Positions 16,101 to 24,658 of a stretch of DNA of 64,000 bases are shown one piece after another. Numbering within the stretch: the first letter of the stretch is position 1; the number at the start of each line of letters is the position of its first letter. The position numbers and the translations under genes were made by a program. Source of the DNA: an uncultured Bacteroidota bacterium (GTDB taxonomy: Bacteria > Bacteroidota > Bacteroidia > Chitinophagales > Chitinophagaceae); the NCBI GenBank assembly GCA_903882805.1, contig CAIRYK010000042.1:186001-250000 (forward strand), given 5' to 3'. The notes beneath the pieces were generated by a model. The model ran no database searches. It had not been told where the DNA came from and saw nothing but the letters and a program-made list of their open reading frames with translations.

Positions 16101-19100
16101 GTATAAGATACCAGAACAGTGCCTGATGAAATACCAGTAACAATGCCTGTAGTAGAACCTATTGCGCCAATGGTAGGATCGGCAGAAACCCATACGCCGC
16201 CCGGAGTTGTTTCGAACAACGTGGTAGTTGAACCAACGCACACATTCGTAACGCCCGTAATAGGCGCAGGTACCGGCACCACTGTTATAGACTTAGTAAT
16301 AAAGCAACCTGTAGCCAATGTATAAGAAATGATGGCGCCGCCCGGAGCAATACCGTTTACAATACCGGTACCCGAGCCAATATCAGCAATTGCTGGCGCG
16401 CTGCTTGCCCATGTACCGCCGCCTACGTTAGTAAGCGTCAGTGTCTGACCTACGCATACTCTGTCTGAGCCTACGATAGGCGATGGCAGTGAATTAATAG
16501 TTATAGTGCGTGTTGCAATACAACCAGAAGGTAATGTGTAAGTGATAACCGATACGCCGGTAGCAACGCCGGTCACTACTCCAGAGCCTAAACCGATAGT
16601 GGCAACAGAGGTGTCGCCGCTGGTCCAGAGGCCGCCGGGCGTTGGGTCGGTAAGGCTAATAGTATAGCCTACGCAACCGCTAGCCGGTCCGGCAATAGCC
16701 GATGGTAACGGATGAACAAGAATTGAAGTAGAAACGCCGCAACCCGAACCTAACGAATAAGAGATGGTTGCTGTGCCTGCCGACATACCCGTAACCACAC
16801 CTGACAGCAAACCAACTGTAGCAACGCCGGGAGCTGTGCTGCTCCAGGTGCCTCCAAGTGTAGAGTCGAACAGGGTAACGCTTGAGTTAACGCACACTGC
16901 AGCCGCGCCTGTTATAGCCACGGGTACAGAGTTAACCGTAACAGTAGTGGTAGCCAGACAGCCTGATGGCATGCTGTACGTAATTTCGGCTGTGCCGGGA
17001 GCAACGCCTGTAACCACACCAGAAGTAAAGCCTATTGTGGCAATACCTGTTGAACCGCTTGTCCAGTTACCGCCGGTTACCGGATCGGTAAGCGTAGTGG
17101 TGCGACCAACGCAAACGTTTGGCGAACCTGCTATTGGAGCAATTGGGTAAACAGTCACTGATTTCACTGCATAGCATGCGGCAATGGCATAGGTAATGGT
17201 TGCCGAACCAGCGCTTACGCCGGTTACTACACCGGTTGTAATACCTACCGACGCTACTGGCGAGCTGCTGCTGCTCCAGGTGCCGCCGGCCACTGTGTTG
17301 GCCAGAGCAATCGTGTAGCCTGTACATACTTTCGATGCGCCGGTTATGGCGGCAGGCGTAGTATTTACATTCACAACAATAGATGATGCACAAACGCCAA
17401 GACCATAGGTAATGGTAGCCGTACCGGCCGATACGCCTGTTACCAAGCCGCCGGCTACTGTAGCCACGGCCGGCGCCAGCGTACCCCATACGCCGCCCGG
17501 CGTAGCATCGCTAAGCAATGTTGTCTGGCGTTCGCATATAGTGGTGGTTCCCGTTATAGGAGCGGGCGTTGGCAATACTGTAATAGTTGTGGTAACTGTG
17601 AGTCCTGGACCTACGCCCACTGAGTAAGATATAACCGCTGTACCCAAAGAAACGCCGGTTACAACTCCGGTAACAGGGTCGATAGGCGCGATAGCTGGCG
17701 CAGAGCTGGTCCAGGTGCCGCCGGGAACGCCGTCGGTGAGGGTTGAAGTTCTGCCCATACATACCGTACGCGCACCGCCTATAGGCGTTGGCGCTGAGGT
17801 AACAGTAACAATTTTGGTAGCAATACAACTTGTACCTATAGTATAGGTAATAGTAGATGTACCCAATGCAACGCCGGTAACTATACCCGTTGTTAAGCCT
17901 ACAGTAGCCACAGTAGTGGTACTGCTGCTCCAGGTGCCGCCGGGTACTGCATCGCTGAATGTGGTAGACGACGATACGCCTGTTACGGCTATACCTGTTA
18001 TAGGAGCCGGCATAGGTATTACGGTAACCACCGTAGTGACGCTACAACCCGACCCTATAGAATAAGTGATTAATGCTGTGCCGGCGCTTACGCCAGTAAC
18101 AATACCAGAGCTAAGACCAACTGTAGCAACAGCTAAGTTTCCGCTCACCCAGGTACCGCCGGTTACACCGTTACCCAAGGTAGTAGTAGCGCCTGCGCAC
18201 ATAGAGGTAACGCCCGAAATAGCCGTAGGCGATAAGCTCACAGCTACTGTAGTAGTAGCGTAGCAGCCTGTGCTGAGCATATAAGTAATGATAGTTGTAC
18301 CCACAGACAAGCCCGAGATAGAACCGGAAGAAAGACCTATGGTTGCTACCGCTGTGTTACTGCTGGTCCAGGTACCGCCGGGTACTGAGTTGGTAACCAC
18401 AGTAGAAGAACCAACGCATACCGCTGTGCTTCCTGATATAGCGCTCGGCGACAAGAATACAGTAACTACTCTTGTGCTGCTGCAACCTGCGCCAGCCGTA
18501 TAAGTAATTACGGCGGTGCCGGCAGATACGCCGGTAAATGTACCGGTAGTTCCGTCGATGGTTGCAACGGCTGGGTTGCCGCTCGTCCATACACCGCCGG
18601 TAACGGTGTTGCTTAATGTTGATGATTCGCCTACGCACACCCCGGCCACACCGGTTATTGCAGATGGAACAGGGTTAACAGTAACTGTTTGTGTAGCTAT
18701 ACAGCCAGAAGGAACAGTATAGGTAACAACTGCCGTGCCCGCAGAAATGCCTGCAAACACGCCGGTAAGCGAACCGATAGTACCCACAGCCGGTGCGCTG
18801 CTGCTCCATGTGCCGCCGGGCGTTGCATCTGTAAGCGTAGTGGTCAGTCCTATACATACGCTTGTGCCGCCTGCTATTGCAGCTGGCGATGGTATTACAG
18901 TAACGGTACGGAAGGCTGTGCAGCCTGAGCCCAGTGAATAAGTAATAATAGATGTGCCTGCAGTTACTCCGGTTATAATGCCGCTGGTAGAGCCTATTGC
19001 CGCAACCGCAGGGTTGCTGCTTATCCAGGCGCCGCCTGGCACTGCATTGCTCCACAGCACGCTTGCGCCTGTACACACCGGACTTGCGCCCAATATGGCC

Positions 19101-22100
19101 GTTGGCGTTGGGCTAACAGATATGGTAGTAGTAATAGCGCAACCCGTAGGCAGCGTATAAGTGATGGTAGACGTGCCCAGCGCAACGCCGGTTACAACGC
19201 CGGTGGTAGAGTTGATAGTAGCTGTGCCTGTGCTGCCGCTAACCCAGGTTCCGCCCGGTATACCGTCGCTCAGACTCATGGTAGAACCCACGCAAACTGC
19301 GCTTGGACCAGATATTGGTAGTGGTAGCGGATTGATTGTAACTGTGCGCACCACAAAGCAGCCAGCGGTATAAGTAATAACTGCCGTACCCGCGGTAACG
19401 CCGGTAACAATACCCGATGAAGAACCAATGGTGGCCACAGCGATATTGCTGCTCGCCCATGTACCCAACGGAGTTGCATCGGCAAGCGATGAACTTGCGC
19501 CAACACACATAGCCGCTGTACCCGTTATAGGCGATGGCAACGGACTAACAGATATAGTAGTAGTTATAGAACAACCTGTGCTGATAGTATAGGTAATAAC
19601 AGACGAGCCGGCAAAAACACCGGTTACAACGCCTGTAGTAGAGTTGATTGTAGCTGCGCCGCCTGTGCCGCTCCATGTGCCGCCGGGCGATGCATCAGTA
19701 AGCGTAGTTGTAGCGCCTATACACACTACCGGAGAACCGGAAATAGGCGATGGCAAAGGATTTACCGTTACGGTTCTGTAAGCCATACAGCCTGTGCTTA
19801 ATGTATAGGTAATGACCGCTGTGCCGGCAGTAACGCCTGTTACCACGCCCGATAATGAACCTATACCCGCCACACCCGTGCTGCCGCTTGTCCAGGAACC
19901 GCCGCCTGCATCAGTGAGCGTGATGGATGCGCCAACGCACACTACCGACGGACCGCTGATGGCGCCGGGCAATGGATTGACGGTAACAATAGCGGTAGTG
20001 TAACAACCGGTGCCAGGCAGACGGTAAGTAACAACCGATGTGCCTAACGAAATACCCATTGCCAGCCCCGATGACGAACCTATGGTAGCAACCGCAGTAT
20101 TACTGCTGGTCCAGGCCCCGCCCGACACACCGTTAGTGAGCGTAGAAGTAAAACCAAGACATAGCGCCGTGACACCCGTGATAGGCGTTGGGCCGGGATT
20201 GACTGTAAAAGTGACTGTGGTAAAACAACCGGTGCCCAACCTGTAGGTAATGGTAGATGTACCTGCCGATACGCCGGTAACCATACCCGTGCCCGATCCG
20301 ATAGTGGCGACGCCCGTATTGCTGCTGCTCCACGTGCCTGTGCCGGGACACAATAGCATGGTTAAACTGCCCTCGCATACGGATAGCGCCCCTGTTATTG
20401 CCCCGGGCAACGGACTAACGTAAACTGTGGTAGTAGCAATACATGCTCCGCCAAGCGAATAAGTAATTCTTGATGTGCCCGCAGTAACGCCGGTAACAAT
20501 ACCTGACGATGAGCCAACCGTGGCCACGCCTACAGTACTGCTTATCCATCTACCGCCGGGTGTGCCGTCGGTAAGGGTAGTGGTGGAGCCTACACAAATA
20601 GAGGTAGAACCGCCTATAGCCGACGGAGCTGCAGTGACTGTAACCACGGTTGTAGCATAGCAACCGGTACTGAGCGTATACGTAATAATTGATGTGCCTG
20701 CTGACAAGCCTGATACTATACCCAAGGTAGTAACTACAGGAGCCACAGCCGGATTGCTACTGCCCCACGTGCCGCCGCCGGGACAACTCAAAGTAGTACT
20801 TAGACCTACGCATAACGATGTAGAACCTGTAATAGCCGATGGTAGCGGATTGACAACAACCGGAGTTGTAGTGTAGCACCCTGTAGGCAAGCGGTAGGTA
20901 ATAATCGAGGTACCCAATGCAAGGCCGCTAACAATACCTGAAGTGGACCCGATGGGCGCCACTGCCGTATTGCTGCTGGTCCATGTGCCGCCGCCCGCAT
21001 CTGTGAGCGTAGACGTATAACCCAAGCAAAGCGCCGTAACCCCTGTTATAGGGTTGGGCGTTGGGTTGACCACTACCGATGCAGTTACTCCACAACCGGT
21101 AGAAAGTGAATAAGTAATAATTGCAGTGCCTGCAAAAAGCCCGGAAACAACGCCGGTAGTCGGGTCCACGTCAGCAACCGTAGGGTCGCTGCTGCTCCAC
21201 GATCCGCCCGTGGTAGCGTCGGCAAGGGTGGTGGTAAACCCTTCGCACACTACGCGGGTCCCTGTTATGGGCGCCGGTATGGGCAGCACAGTTATATCAA
21301 GCGTGGTCAGACATCCTGTTGGCAACGTATAGGTGATCGTTGTAAGTCCGGCCGATACGCCTGTTACAATACCAGTCAATGAACCTATAGTAGCTACGCC
21401 AGAAGCGCTGCTGGTCCATATACCGCCCGGACTGCCATCGCTAAGCGCCATTGTAGAGGCTACGCACACCGAGGTAAGACCTGTAATGAAAGAGGGTAAC
21501 GGATTGACCGTAACAACGGTTGTGGCATAGCAGCCATTGCTCACCCTGTAGGTAATACGCGCTGTGCCTGCGGCAACGCCGGTAACAACTCCAGTAGCAG
21601 AGCCCACCGTTGCAACCCCAATACTGCTGCTTGCCCATGTGCCGCCGGGCGTGGCGTCGCTAAGCGTGGTTGTCAACCCCTCGCACACAGTAAGCACACC
21701 GGTAATGGCCGGAGGCGTAGTATTGACCGTGACAGTTGTGGTCACCGTACAGCCGGTGCCCAATGAGTAGGTAATGATTGTAGTGCCGGCAAGTACGCCG
21801 CTAACAATTCCTGAACTTGAGCCTACGGTAGCCACAGCTGTGTTGCTGCTGGCCCATGTGCCGCCGCCTACTACATCGGATAGCGCTGTTGTAAATCCTG
21901 TACATACCACCGTAACGCCGGTAATAGGCAATGGCGCGGTGGTTACCGTTACCGTAGTGGTACTGGTACACCCTGTGGGCAACGTATAGGTGACTCGGGC
22001 CGTGCCTGCCGAGACCCCCGTGACGACTCCCGTAGTAGACCCTACCGTAGCAATAGCCGTAGGCGCGCTGGTCCATACCCCACCGGTGGTACTATCGCTC

Positions 22101-23158
22101 AGCGTAGTAGTTTGTCCTGCGCACAGTACAGTTGTTCCGGTAATAACCGCTGGAGGCGTATATAAAGGCAACCTCAGACCCGGGGTTGTAGACGTACCGC
22201 CCGAATAAGTGCAGGTTAGAATACAACGGTAATAAATAGTGCCTGTAATAGTAGGCACATAAGTAGCGTTTGTTGCGCCCGAAATATTTGTCCATGTAGC
22301 GCTGTCTGGCGACGACTGCCATTGGTAGGTGATGCCAGAACCAACAGTACTACCAGATAAAGACAATGTAGTAGTATATGTAGCGCAACCCCATGGCACT
22401 GAAGCAACAACAGTACCCGCAGATGGAGTGCCTGAACACTGACTCGACCAACGATATACCTGATTATTTGTTGGTGCATCCGTTATCAAGCAAGTAGTGC
22501 CAGATGAATAAAGAAATGAAGTTGATGTAGGTGTGGGAGATGTTCCATTGTTAGGTAACGTTTGATAATCGGAAGTACTGTTGGAAATACCAATAGCAAC
22601 ACCATAATACCCCATACCTGAATAGGTCGACGAACCATACACAAAATCAATTACTCCGCTGGTTTCGTATAAAATAACTTGCATGTTAATCCTGCAAGAT
22701 GTACAAGCCCCGGGCCATCCATATGCCTCAAAGTCTTTGAATTCGAAGGTGAAAGTCCTATTGGGTGCGGTACCCTGAGTTGCGTAGTAGGCTCTACTTC
22801 CGCTCCGGGATACAAGGTCGCACCAATATGGGAACAGCACGCCAACGCCTCCACTTGGTAGGTTTGCCGTACTAACGTTGTAAGCAGTGCCCGTTGAATT
22901 TACCAGCGACAACCAGCCATTAGAACAAGCAGAGAGCTGAGTATAATTGGTACCGCAATACCTAAAAGTAAAACCAATTGGAATGCCCGTAGATGTGCAG
23001 TCATCGCAGGCTGACATACCTCCTGATATGGCAGTACCAAAAGACGAGATACTACTATAGGTACCTGAAAATGCTGTAAATGAATACGATGCCGCAGTTT
23101 GCGAATAACCAACAAAACTTAAGCAGATAAATAGAAATAGTAGGGATAAGTTCTTCAT
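13169..23158 (-). CDS. Giant T9SS-secreted surface protein with about 35 Ig-like (Big_2-type) repeats
   Basis: 3329 residues. Order: signal peptide (1-20, ends GYSQ); a Cys-rich beta-sandwich region (about 21-240) of the kind found in Bacteroidota surface proteins (FRYCGTNYTQLSACSNGWLS); one Ig-like domain (about 243-334, TYQWQSSPDSATWTNI); about 35 tandem repeats of 72-73 residues (about 335-2876); a module beginning PTVYTVSGGG; three more Ig/PKD-like domains; and a T9SS type A sorting domain (last 85 residues: ILPNPNKGEFVVKG, GMYLVTL). Each repeat has the form PxPITGxxxVCxGxxTTLxD..GGTWxSS..VATVGxxxGxVTGVxAGTxxITYxLxTGC, typical of bacterial Big_2 domains. The protein should cross the outer membrane through T9SS, be cleaved at the sorting domain and stay on the cell surface or be released; adhesion is an inference. 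No frame break is visible over 10 kb. Confidence 0.93.
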   Translation of the reverse strand: MKNLSLLFLFICLSFVGYSQTAASYSFTAFSGTYSSISSFGTAISGGMSACDDCTSTGIPIGFTFRYCGTNYTQLSACSNGWLSLVNSTGTAYNVSTANLPSGGVGVLFPYWCDLVSRSGSRAYYATQGTAPNRTFTFEFKDFEAYGWPGACTSCRINMQVILYETSGVIDFVYGSSTYSGMGYYGVAIGISNSTSDYQTLPNNGTSPTPTSTSFLYSSGTTCLITDAPTNNQVYRWSSQCSGTPSAGTVVASVPWGCATYTTTLSLSGSTVGSGITYQWQSSPDSATWTNISGATNATYVPTITGTIYYRCILTCTYSGGTSTTPGLRLPLYTPPAVITGTTVLCAGQTTTLSDSTTGGVWTSAPTAIATVGSTTGVVTGVSAGTARVTYTLPTGCTSTTTVTVTTAPLPITGVTVVCTGFTTALSDVVGGGTWASSNTAVATVGSSSGIVSGVLAGTTIITYSLGTGCTVTTTVTVNTTPPAITGVLTVCEGLTTTLSDATPGGTWASSSIGVATVGSATGVVTGVAAGTARITYRVSNGCYATTVVTVNPLPSFITGLTSVCVASTMALSDGSPGGIWTSSASGVATIGSLTGIVTGVSAGLTTITYTLPTGCLTTLDITVLPIPAPITGTRVVCEGFTTTLADATTGGSWSSSDPTVADVDPTTGVVSGLFAGTAIITYSLSTGCGVTASVVVNPTPNPITGVTALCLGYTSTLTDAGGGTWTSSNTAVAPIGSTSGIVSGLALGTSIITYRLPTGCYTTTPVVVNPLPSAITGSTSLCVGLSTTLSCPGGGTWGSSNPAVAPVVTTLGIVSGLSAGTSIITYTLSTGCYATTVVTVTAAPSAIGGSTSICVGSTTTLTDGTPGGRWISSTVGVATVGSSSGIVTGVTAGTSRITYSLGGACIATTTVYVSPLPGAITGALSVCEGSLTMLLCPGTGTWSSSNTGVATIGSGTGMVTGVSAGTSTITYRLGTGCFTTVTFTVNPGPTPITGVTALCLGFTSTLTNGVSGGAWTSSNTAVATIGSSSGLAMGISLGTSVVTYRLPGTGCYTTAIVTVNPLPGAISGPSVVCVGASITLTDAGGGSWTSGSTGVAGIGSLSGVVTGVTAGTAVITYTLSTGCMAYRTVTVNPLPSPISGSPVVCIGATTTLTDASPGGTWSGTGGAATINSTTGVVTGVFAGSSVITYTISTGCSITTTISVSPLPSPITGTAAMCVGASSSLADATPLGTWASSNIAVATIGSSSGIVTGVTAGTAVITYTAGCFVVRTVTINPLPLPISGPSAVCVGSTMSLSDGIPGGTWVSGSTGTATINSTTGVVTGVALGTSTITYTLPTGCAITTTISVSPTPTAILGASPVCTGASVLWSNAVPGGAWISSNPAVAAIGSTSGIITGVTAGTSIITYSLGSGCTAFRTVTVIPSPAAIAGGTSVCIGLTTTLTDATPGGTWSSSAPAVGTIGSLTGVFAGISAGTAVVTYTVPSGCIATQTVTVNPVPSAITGVAGVCVGESSTLSNTVTGGVWTSGNPAVATIDGTTGTFTGVSAGTAVITYTAGAGCSSTRVVTVFLSPSAISGSTAVCVGSSTVVTNSVPGGTWTSSNTAVATIGLSSGSISGLSVGTTIITYMLSTGCYATTTVAVSLSPTAISGVTSMCAGATTTLGNGVTGGTWVSGNLAVATVGLSSGIVTGVSAGTALITYSIGSGCSVTTVVTVIPMPAPITGIAVTGVSSSTTFSDAVPGGTWSSSTTTVATVGLTTGIVTGVALGTSTITYTIGTSCIATKIVTVTSAPTPIGGARTVCMGRTSTLTDGVPGGTWTSSAPAIAPIDPVTGVVTGVSLGTAVISYSVGVGPGLTVTTTITVLPTPAPITGTTTICERQTTLLSDATPGGVWGTLAPAVATVAGGLVTGVSAGTATITYGLGVCASSIVVNVNTTPAAITGASKVCTGYTIALANTVAGGTWSSSSSPVASVGITTGVVTGVSAGSATITYAIAACYAVKSVTVYPIAPIAGSPNVCVGRTTTLTDPVTGGNWTSGSTGIATIGFTSGVVTGVAPGTAEITYSMPSGCLATTTVTVNSVPVAITGAAAVCVNSSVTLFDSTLGGTWSSTAPGVATVGLLSGVVTGMSAGTATISYSLGSGCGVSTSILVHPLPSAIAGPASGCVGYTISLTDPTPGGLWTSGDTSVATIGLGSGVVTGVATGVSVITYTLPSGCIATRTITINSLPSPIVGSDRVCVGQTLTLTNVGGGTWASSAPAIADIGSGTGIVNGIAPGGAIISYTLATGCFITKSITVVPVPAPITGVTNVCVGSTTTLFETTPGGVWVSADPTIGAIGSTTGIVTGISSGTVLVSYTLSSGCSALATVIVNPVSPILGDSVVCVGQTITLTDTTEGGAWTTSNPFIATATTLSGRTGLIYGVSGGFVTVIYTLPTGCRATKRLLVNPAPPAITGPTNVCVGQSITLRDIVTGGAWSSSNPGVATVGVSTGIVTGIAAGITTISYSVAGCPATLPVTVNPLPAPIIGSSEVCVGQTTTLLDPTPGGVWTTSRPATATVGGGTGVVYGVSAGTASITYTLFTGCYIATPMTVNPGPLPIAGSSNVCLGLSSYLTDATPGGSWSSSDPSVAPIDVFGMVTGLNPGTATISYTLPTGCFAIRVVTVNNLPPAITGPSNVCAGQSITLADAIPGGSWTSGDTTIARVGLTSGVVTGVVAGVAPIVYTLGTGCTATKYIIVDPLPDPIVGITQVCEGMNTYLYDATPSGSWTSSDPSTASIDAFGVVTGVRAGTATITYTAGCFRTVTITVNPMPTSIRGNTIICLGATNILTNGITGGTWTSSNPGVAPIGLTTGRITGITLGLSNVTYSLGAGCAVTTTVAVVPLPTVYTVSGGGSYCSGGNGVHIYLSGSTVGVNYFLYVGGTPTGSFAGTGSAIDFGLQTVGGTYRVVAISAITGCSSTMAGTAVIVVDPTVRPSVSITSGGTSDTICAGASTSFTSVPAFGGTAPTYVWNVNGVDVGVGSSYTFIPANGDIIKVTMTSNERCATPDTAMFTKVIPVSANQIPLVGITTDPGDTVCKGMAVRLTAAPTYGGSAPSFIWMKFGLNVSAGPEYSYIPDDGDIITCFMTSNYPCLMYDTARSYSQLISVDTALIPNVNITASPSYHVGPGKTVTLTANVTNAGLHPTYQWLINGVPVPGATTSVYSSNAFSTTMYDSVSCNVTSSGVCPITSHNWIYIEVNSVGVDDVSTINGDIHILPNPNKGEFVVKGSVDNVNDRELSVEITNMLGQVVYRTNVAVTNGKINGRVSAGNTLANGMYLVTLRSESGFKVFHMVVEQ
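14530..22156 (-). repeat. Tandem array of about 35 coding repeats, 207-219 bp each
   Basis: Counting the ITG...VCxG unit gives 35 copies in 7.6 kb. The copies diverge in sequence but keep length and key residues (VCxG, GGxW, GVVTGV, AGT, TGC). Repeat 20 (near 17.97-18.02 kb) lacks the first cysteine and repeat 21 (near 17.6-17.8 kb) lacks the second. Unlike a CRISPR array, the units have no unique spacers and lie inside one reading frame. Confidence 0.9.
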
Positions 23159-23936
23159 ATTTTTTATTTGAAAGCGTAACCTGCGTGCAGTAATTACACT
23201 ACAACGCAGTACAAAACCTCACATTCAAGAAGCCTTGAACTGTAAAGTTATTGTTATTTTTATTATCGTCAAGTAAAGTTAGGGGTTTTTATAGTAATCG
23301 GGAAATCTTTTACTTGATTTGCTTAGTTTTTGGTTAATATTTTTTGCATCATTAACGCGCAATTAATGAATATGGGGAGGTAGAAGCATTTTAACCAAAA
23401 AGTAAACCTTGCTCTAGCCCCAAAACTGCATAACAAAAAGCGGGCTGTACAGTTATAAATTATATTTTTATTTATATTTATGGTCTACAAATCATCTTCC
23501 AAAAAAAATAAATCCATGCAAATACCTAGGGAATACGTTACAATACACATCGTATTTCGGCAGATAATACCAAATCGACATTAAAATTCGGCGCCAACGC
23601 AAGGCATTGCGCCGTTAGGCGCTACAGGTTTGTAGCTGATTTATGTATTATTTATAGGCTGCGCCCCGTAGGGTTGCAACAATGTCCACATGGCGATTTT
23701 TAATGTCCAAACGGTATAATGTAACGCCTGAAAATGGGTGGTACGCTCAAAAAGGCGAATCGAAACAGGCATACAAATTTATAGCTCGCTATTGTTTAAA
23801 AATACAAAGACAGACATCAAGAAAGATGAACCGAAATGGAAGGATAGAAATAAAACGGCGTTCAGACTGAAGGGAAAAATAAGGAAGACTTACAGAACCG
23901 TTGATGTACTAAAGTAAATGGGGTAATAGTAGTATG
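23159..23936. other. 778-base intergenic region upstream of the giant gene
   Basis: AT-rich, with no convincing gene; the 62-codon open frame at 23682-23870 has an unusual basic composition and no promoter. It contains two one-mismatch -7 elements on the minus strand (TAACTTTA, around 23.25-23.28 kb), an interrupted palindrome at 23181-23209 in the likely leader of the giant gene, a 6-bp inverted repeat TTCAAG/CTTGAA at 23224-23239, and dispersed element copy A at 23609-23677. Confidence 0.6.
23609..23677. repeat. Dispersed two-hairpin element, copy A
   Basis: Hairpin 1 (GCGCC-gtta-GGCGC, 23609-23622), six bases, TTTGTAG (23629-23635), 24 bases, then hairpin 2 starting TGCGCCCCGTAGGG (23660-23677). 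A second copy at 60184-60250 keeps the same order and spacings with different stem sequences. Confidence 0.7.
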
Positions 23937-24656
23937 CTAATCTTGCTTACCAACTTTCTCCAACGCTTTCTGCGCGGCCACCTGGCCCGCCTCTTTTTTG
24001 TTGAAGCCAGTACCGCTGGCATACAGCTCCCCATTAAGCATTATGCCTACTGTGAACATTTTTCTGGTGGAGTCCATCTTCTCATCAATGGTCTCAAACT
24101 CGAGGGTGTAATTGTTGCGTTGCGCCCAGCTGAGCAGCTGGTTTTTGTAGTTGGTGTCGGTGCTTTCCATAGCATCAAGGTCTATGTACGAACGAATCAT
24201 TTGGTTCAGTATAAACTTGCGGGTCTTTATAAATCCCTGATCAAGGTATACAGCGCCAATCAGGGCCTCGAGTGCATTGCCAAATATGTGGCTGCGGCTC
24301 AGGCCCCTGTCGTTTTGGTTATACTGCACCAGCTTATTCAGCCCCATACGCAGGGCCACATTATTCATGGTTTCGCGCCTCACTATACGCGAGCGCAGTT
24401 CTGTGAGGTACCCTTCCGGTTGGTAAGGGTACTTCTTAAACAAATATTCGGCTATTATTGCGCCCAAAATAGCATCGCCCAAAAACTCCAGACGCTCATT
24501 GCTATTTGTTGCATCTTCCGGTTTAGACCGATGCATCAACGCAAGTTGGTAATAAGAAATATGCTTGGGGGTGAACCCAAGCAAATGTTCTAATTGCAGC
24601 GAAAGCTGCTCATGTGGTTTGTTTTTTTTAAAGATGCGATTTATTAGGCGCCGCAA
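23937..24656 (-). CDS. rnc: Ribonuclease III
   Basis: 239 residues. The RNase III domain (about 15-165) has the signature NERLEFLGDAILG at 53-65, supplying Glu54, Glu57 and Asp61, and GNALEALIGAVYLD at 126-139 with the catalytic Glu130. The residue matching the E. coli Asp114 metal ligand is Asn127, a variation I recall as usual in Bacteroidota. The double-stranded RNA-binding domain fills the C-terminus (about 168-237; NYKNQLLSWAQ, ASGTGFNKKEAGQVAAQKAL). It processes rRNA precursors and structured RNAs. The start codon lies 2 bases after the fabF stop, in the conserved order acpP-fabF-rnc. Confidence 0.96.
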   Translation of the reverse strand: MRRLINRIFKKNKPHEQLSLQLEHLLGFTPKHISYYQLALMHRSKPEDATNSNERLEFLGDAILGAIIAEYLFKKYPYQPEGYLTELRSRIVRRETMNNVALRMGLNKLVQYNQNDRGLSRSHIFGNALEALIGAVYLDQGFIKTRKFILNQMIRSYIDLDAMESTDTNYKNQLLSWAQRNNYTLEFETIDEKMDSTRKMFTVGIMLNGELYASGTGFNKKEAGQVAAQKALEKVGKQD

Positions 24657-24658
24657 AA

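Noticed and set aside
14530-22156. Regular repeats suggesting a CRISPR array
   Set aside because: Units are 207-219 bp, divergent, coding and without unique spacers; there are no cas genes.
16119-22208. Many plus-strand open frames of about 60-130 codons, spaced about 207-219 bases apart
   Set aside because: They lie antisense to the tandem repeats of the giant gene and recur with the same period, so they are a by-product of the repeat sequence and not genes.
23682-23870. 62-codon open frame between the giant gene and rnc
   Set aside because: Basic, low-quality composition and no promoter.
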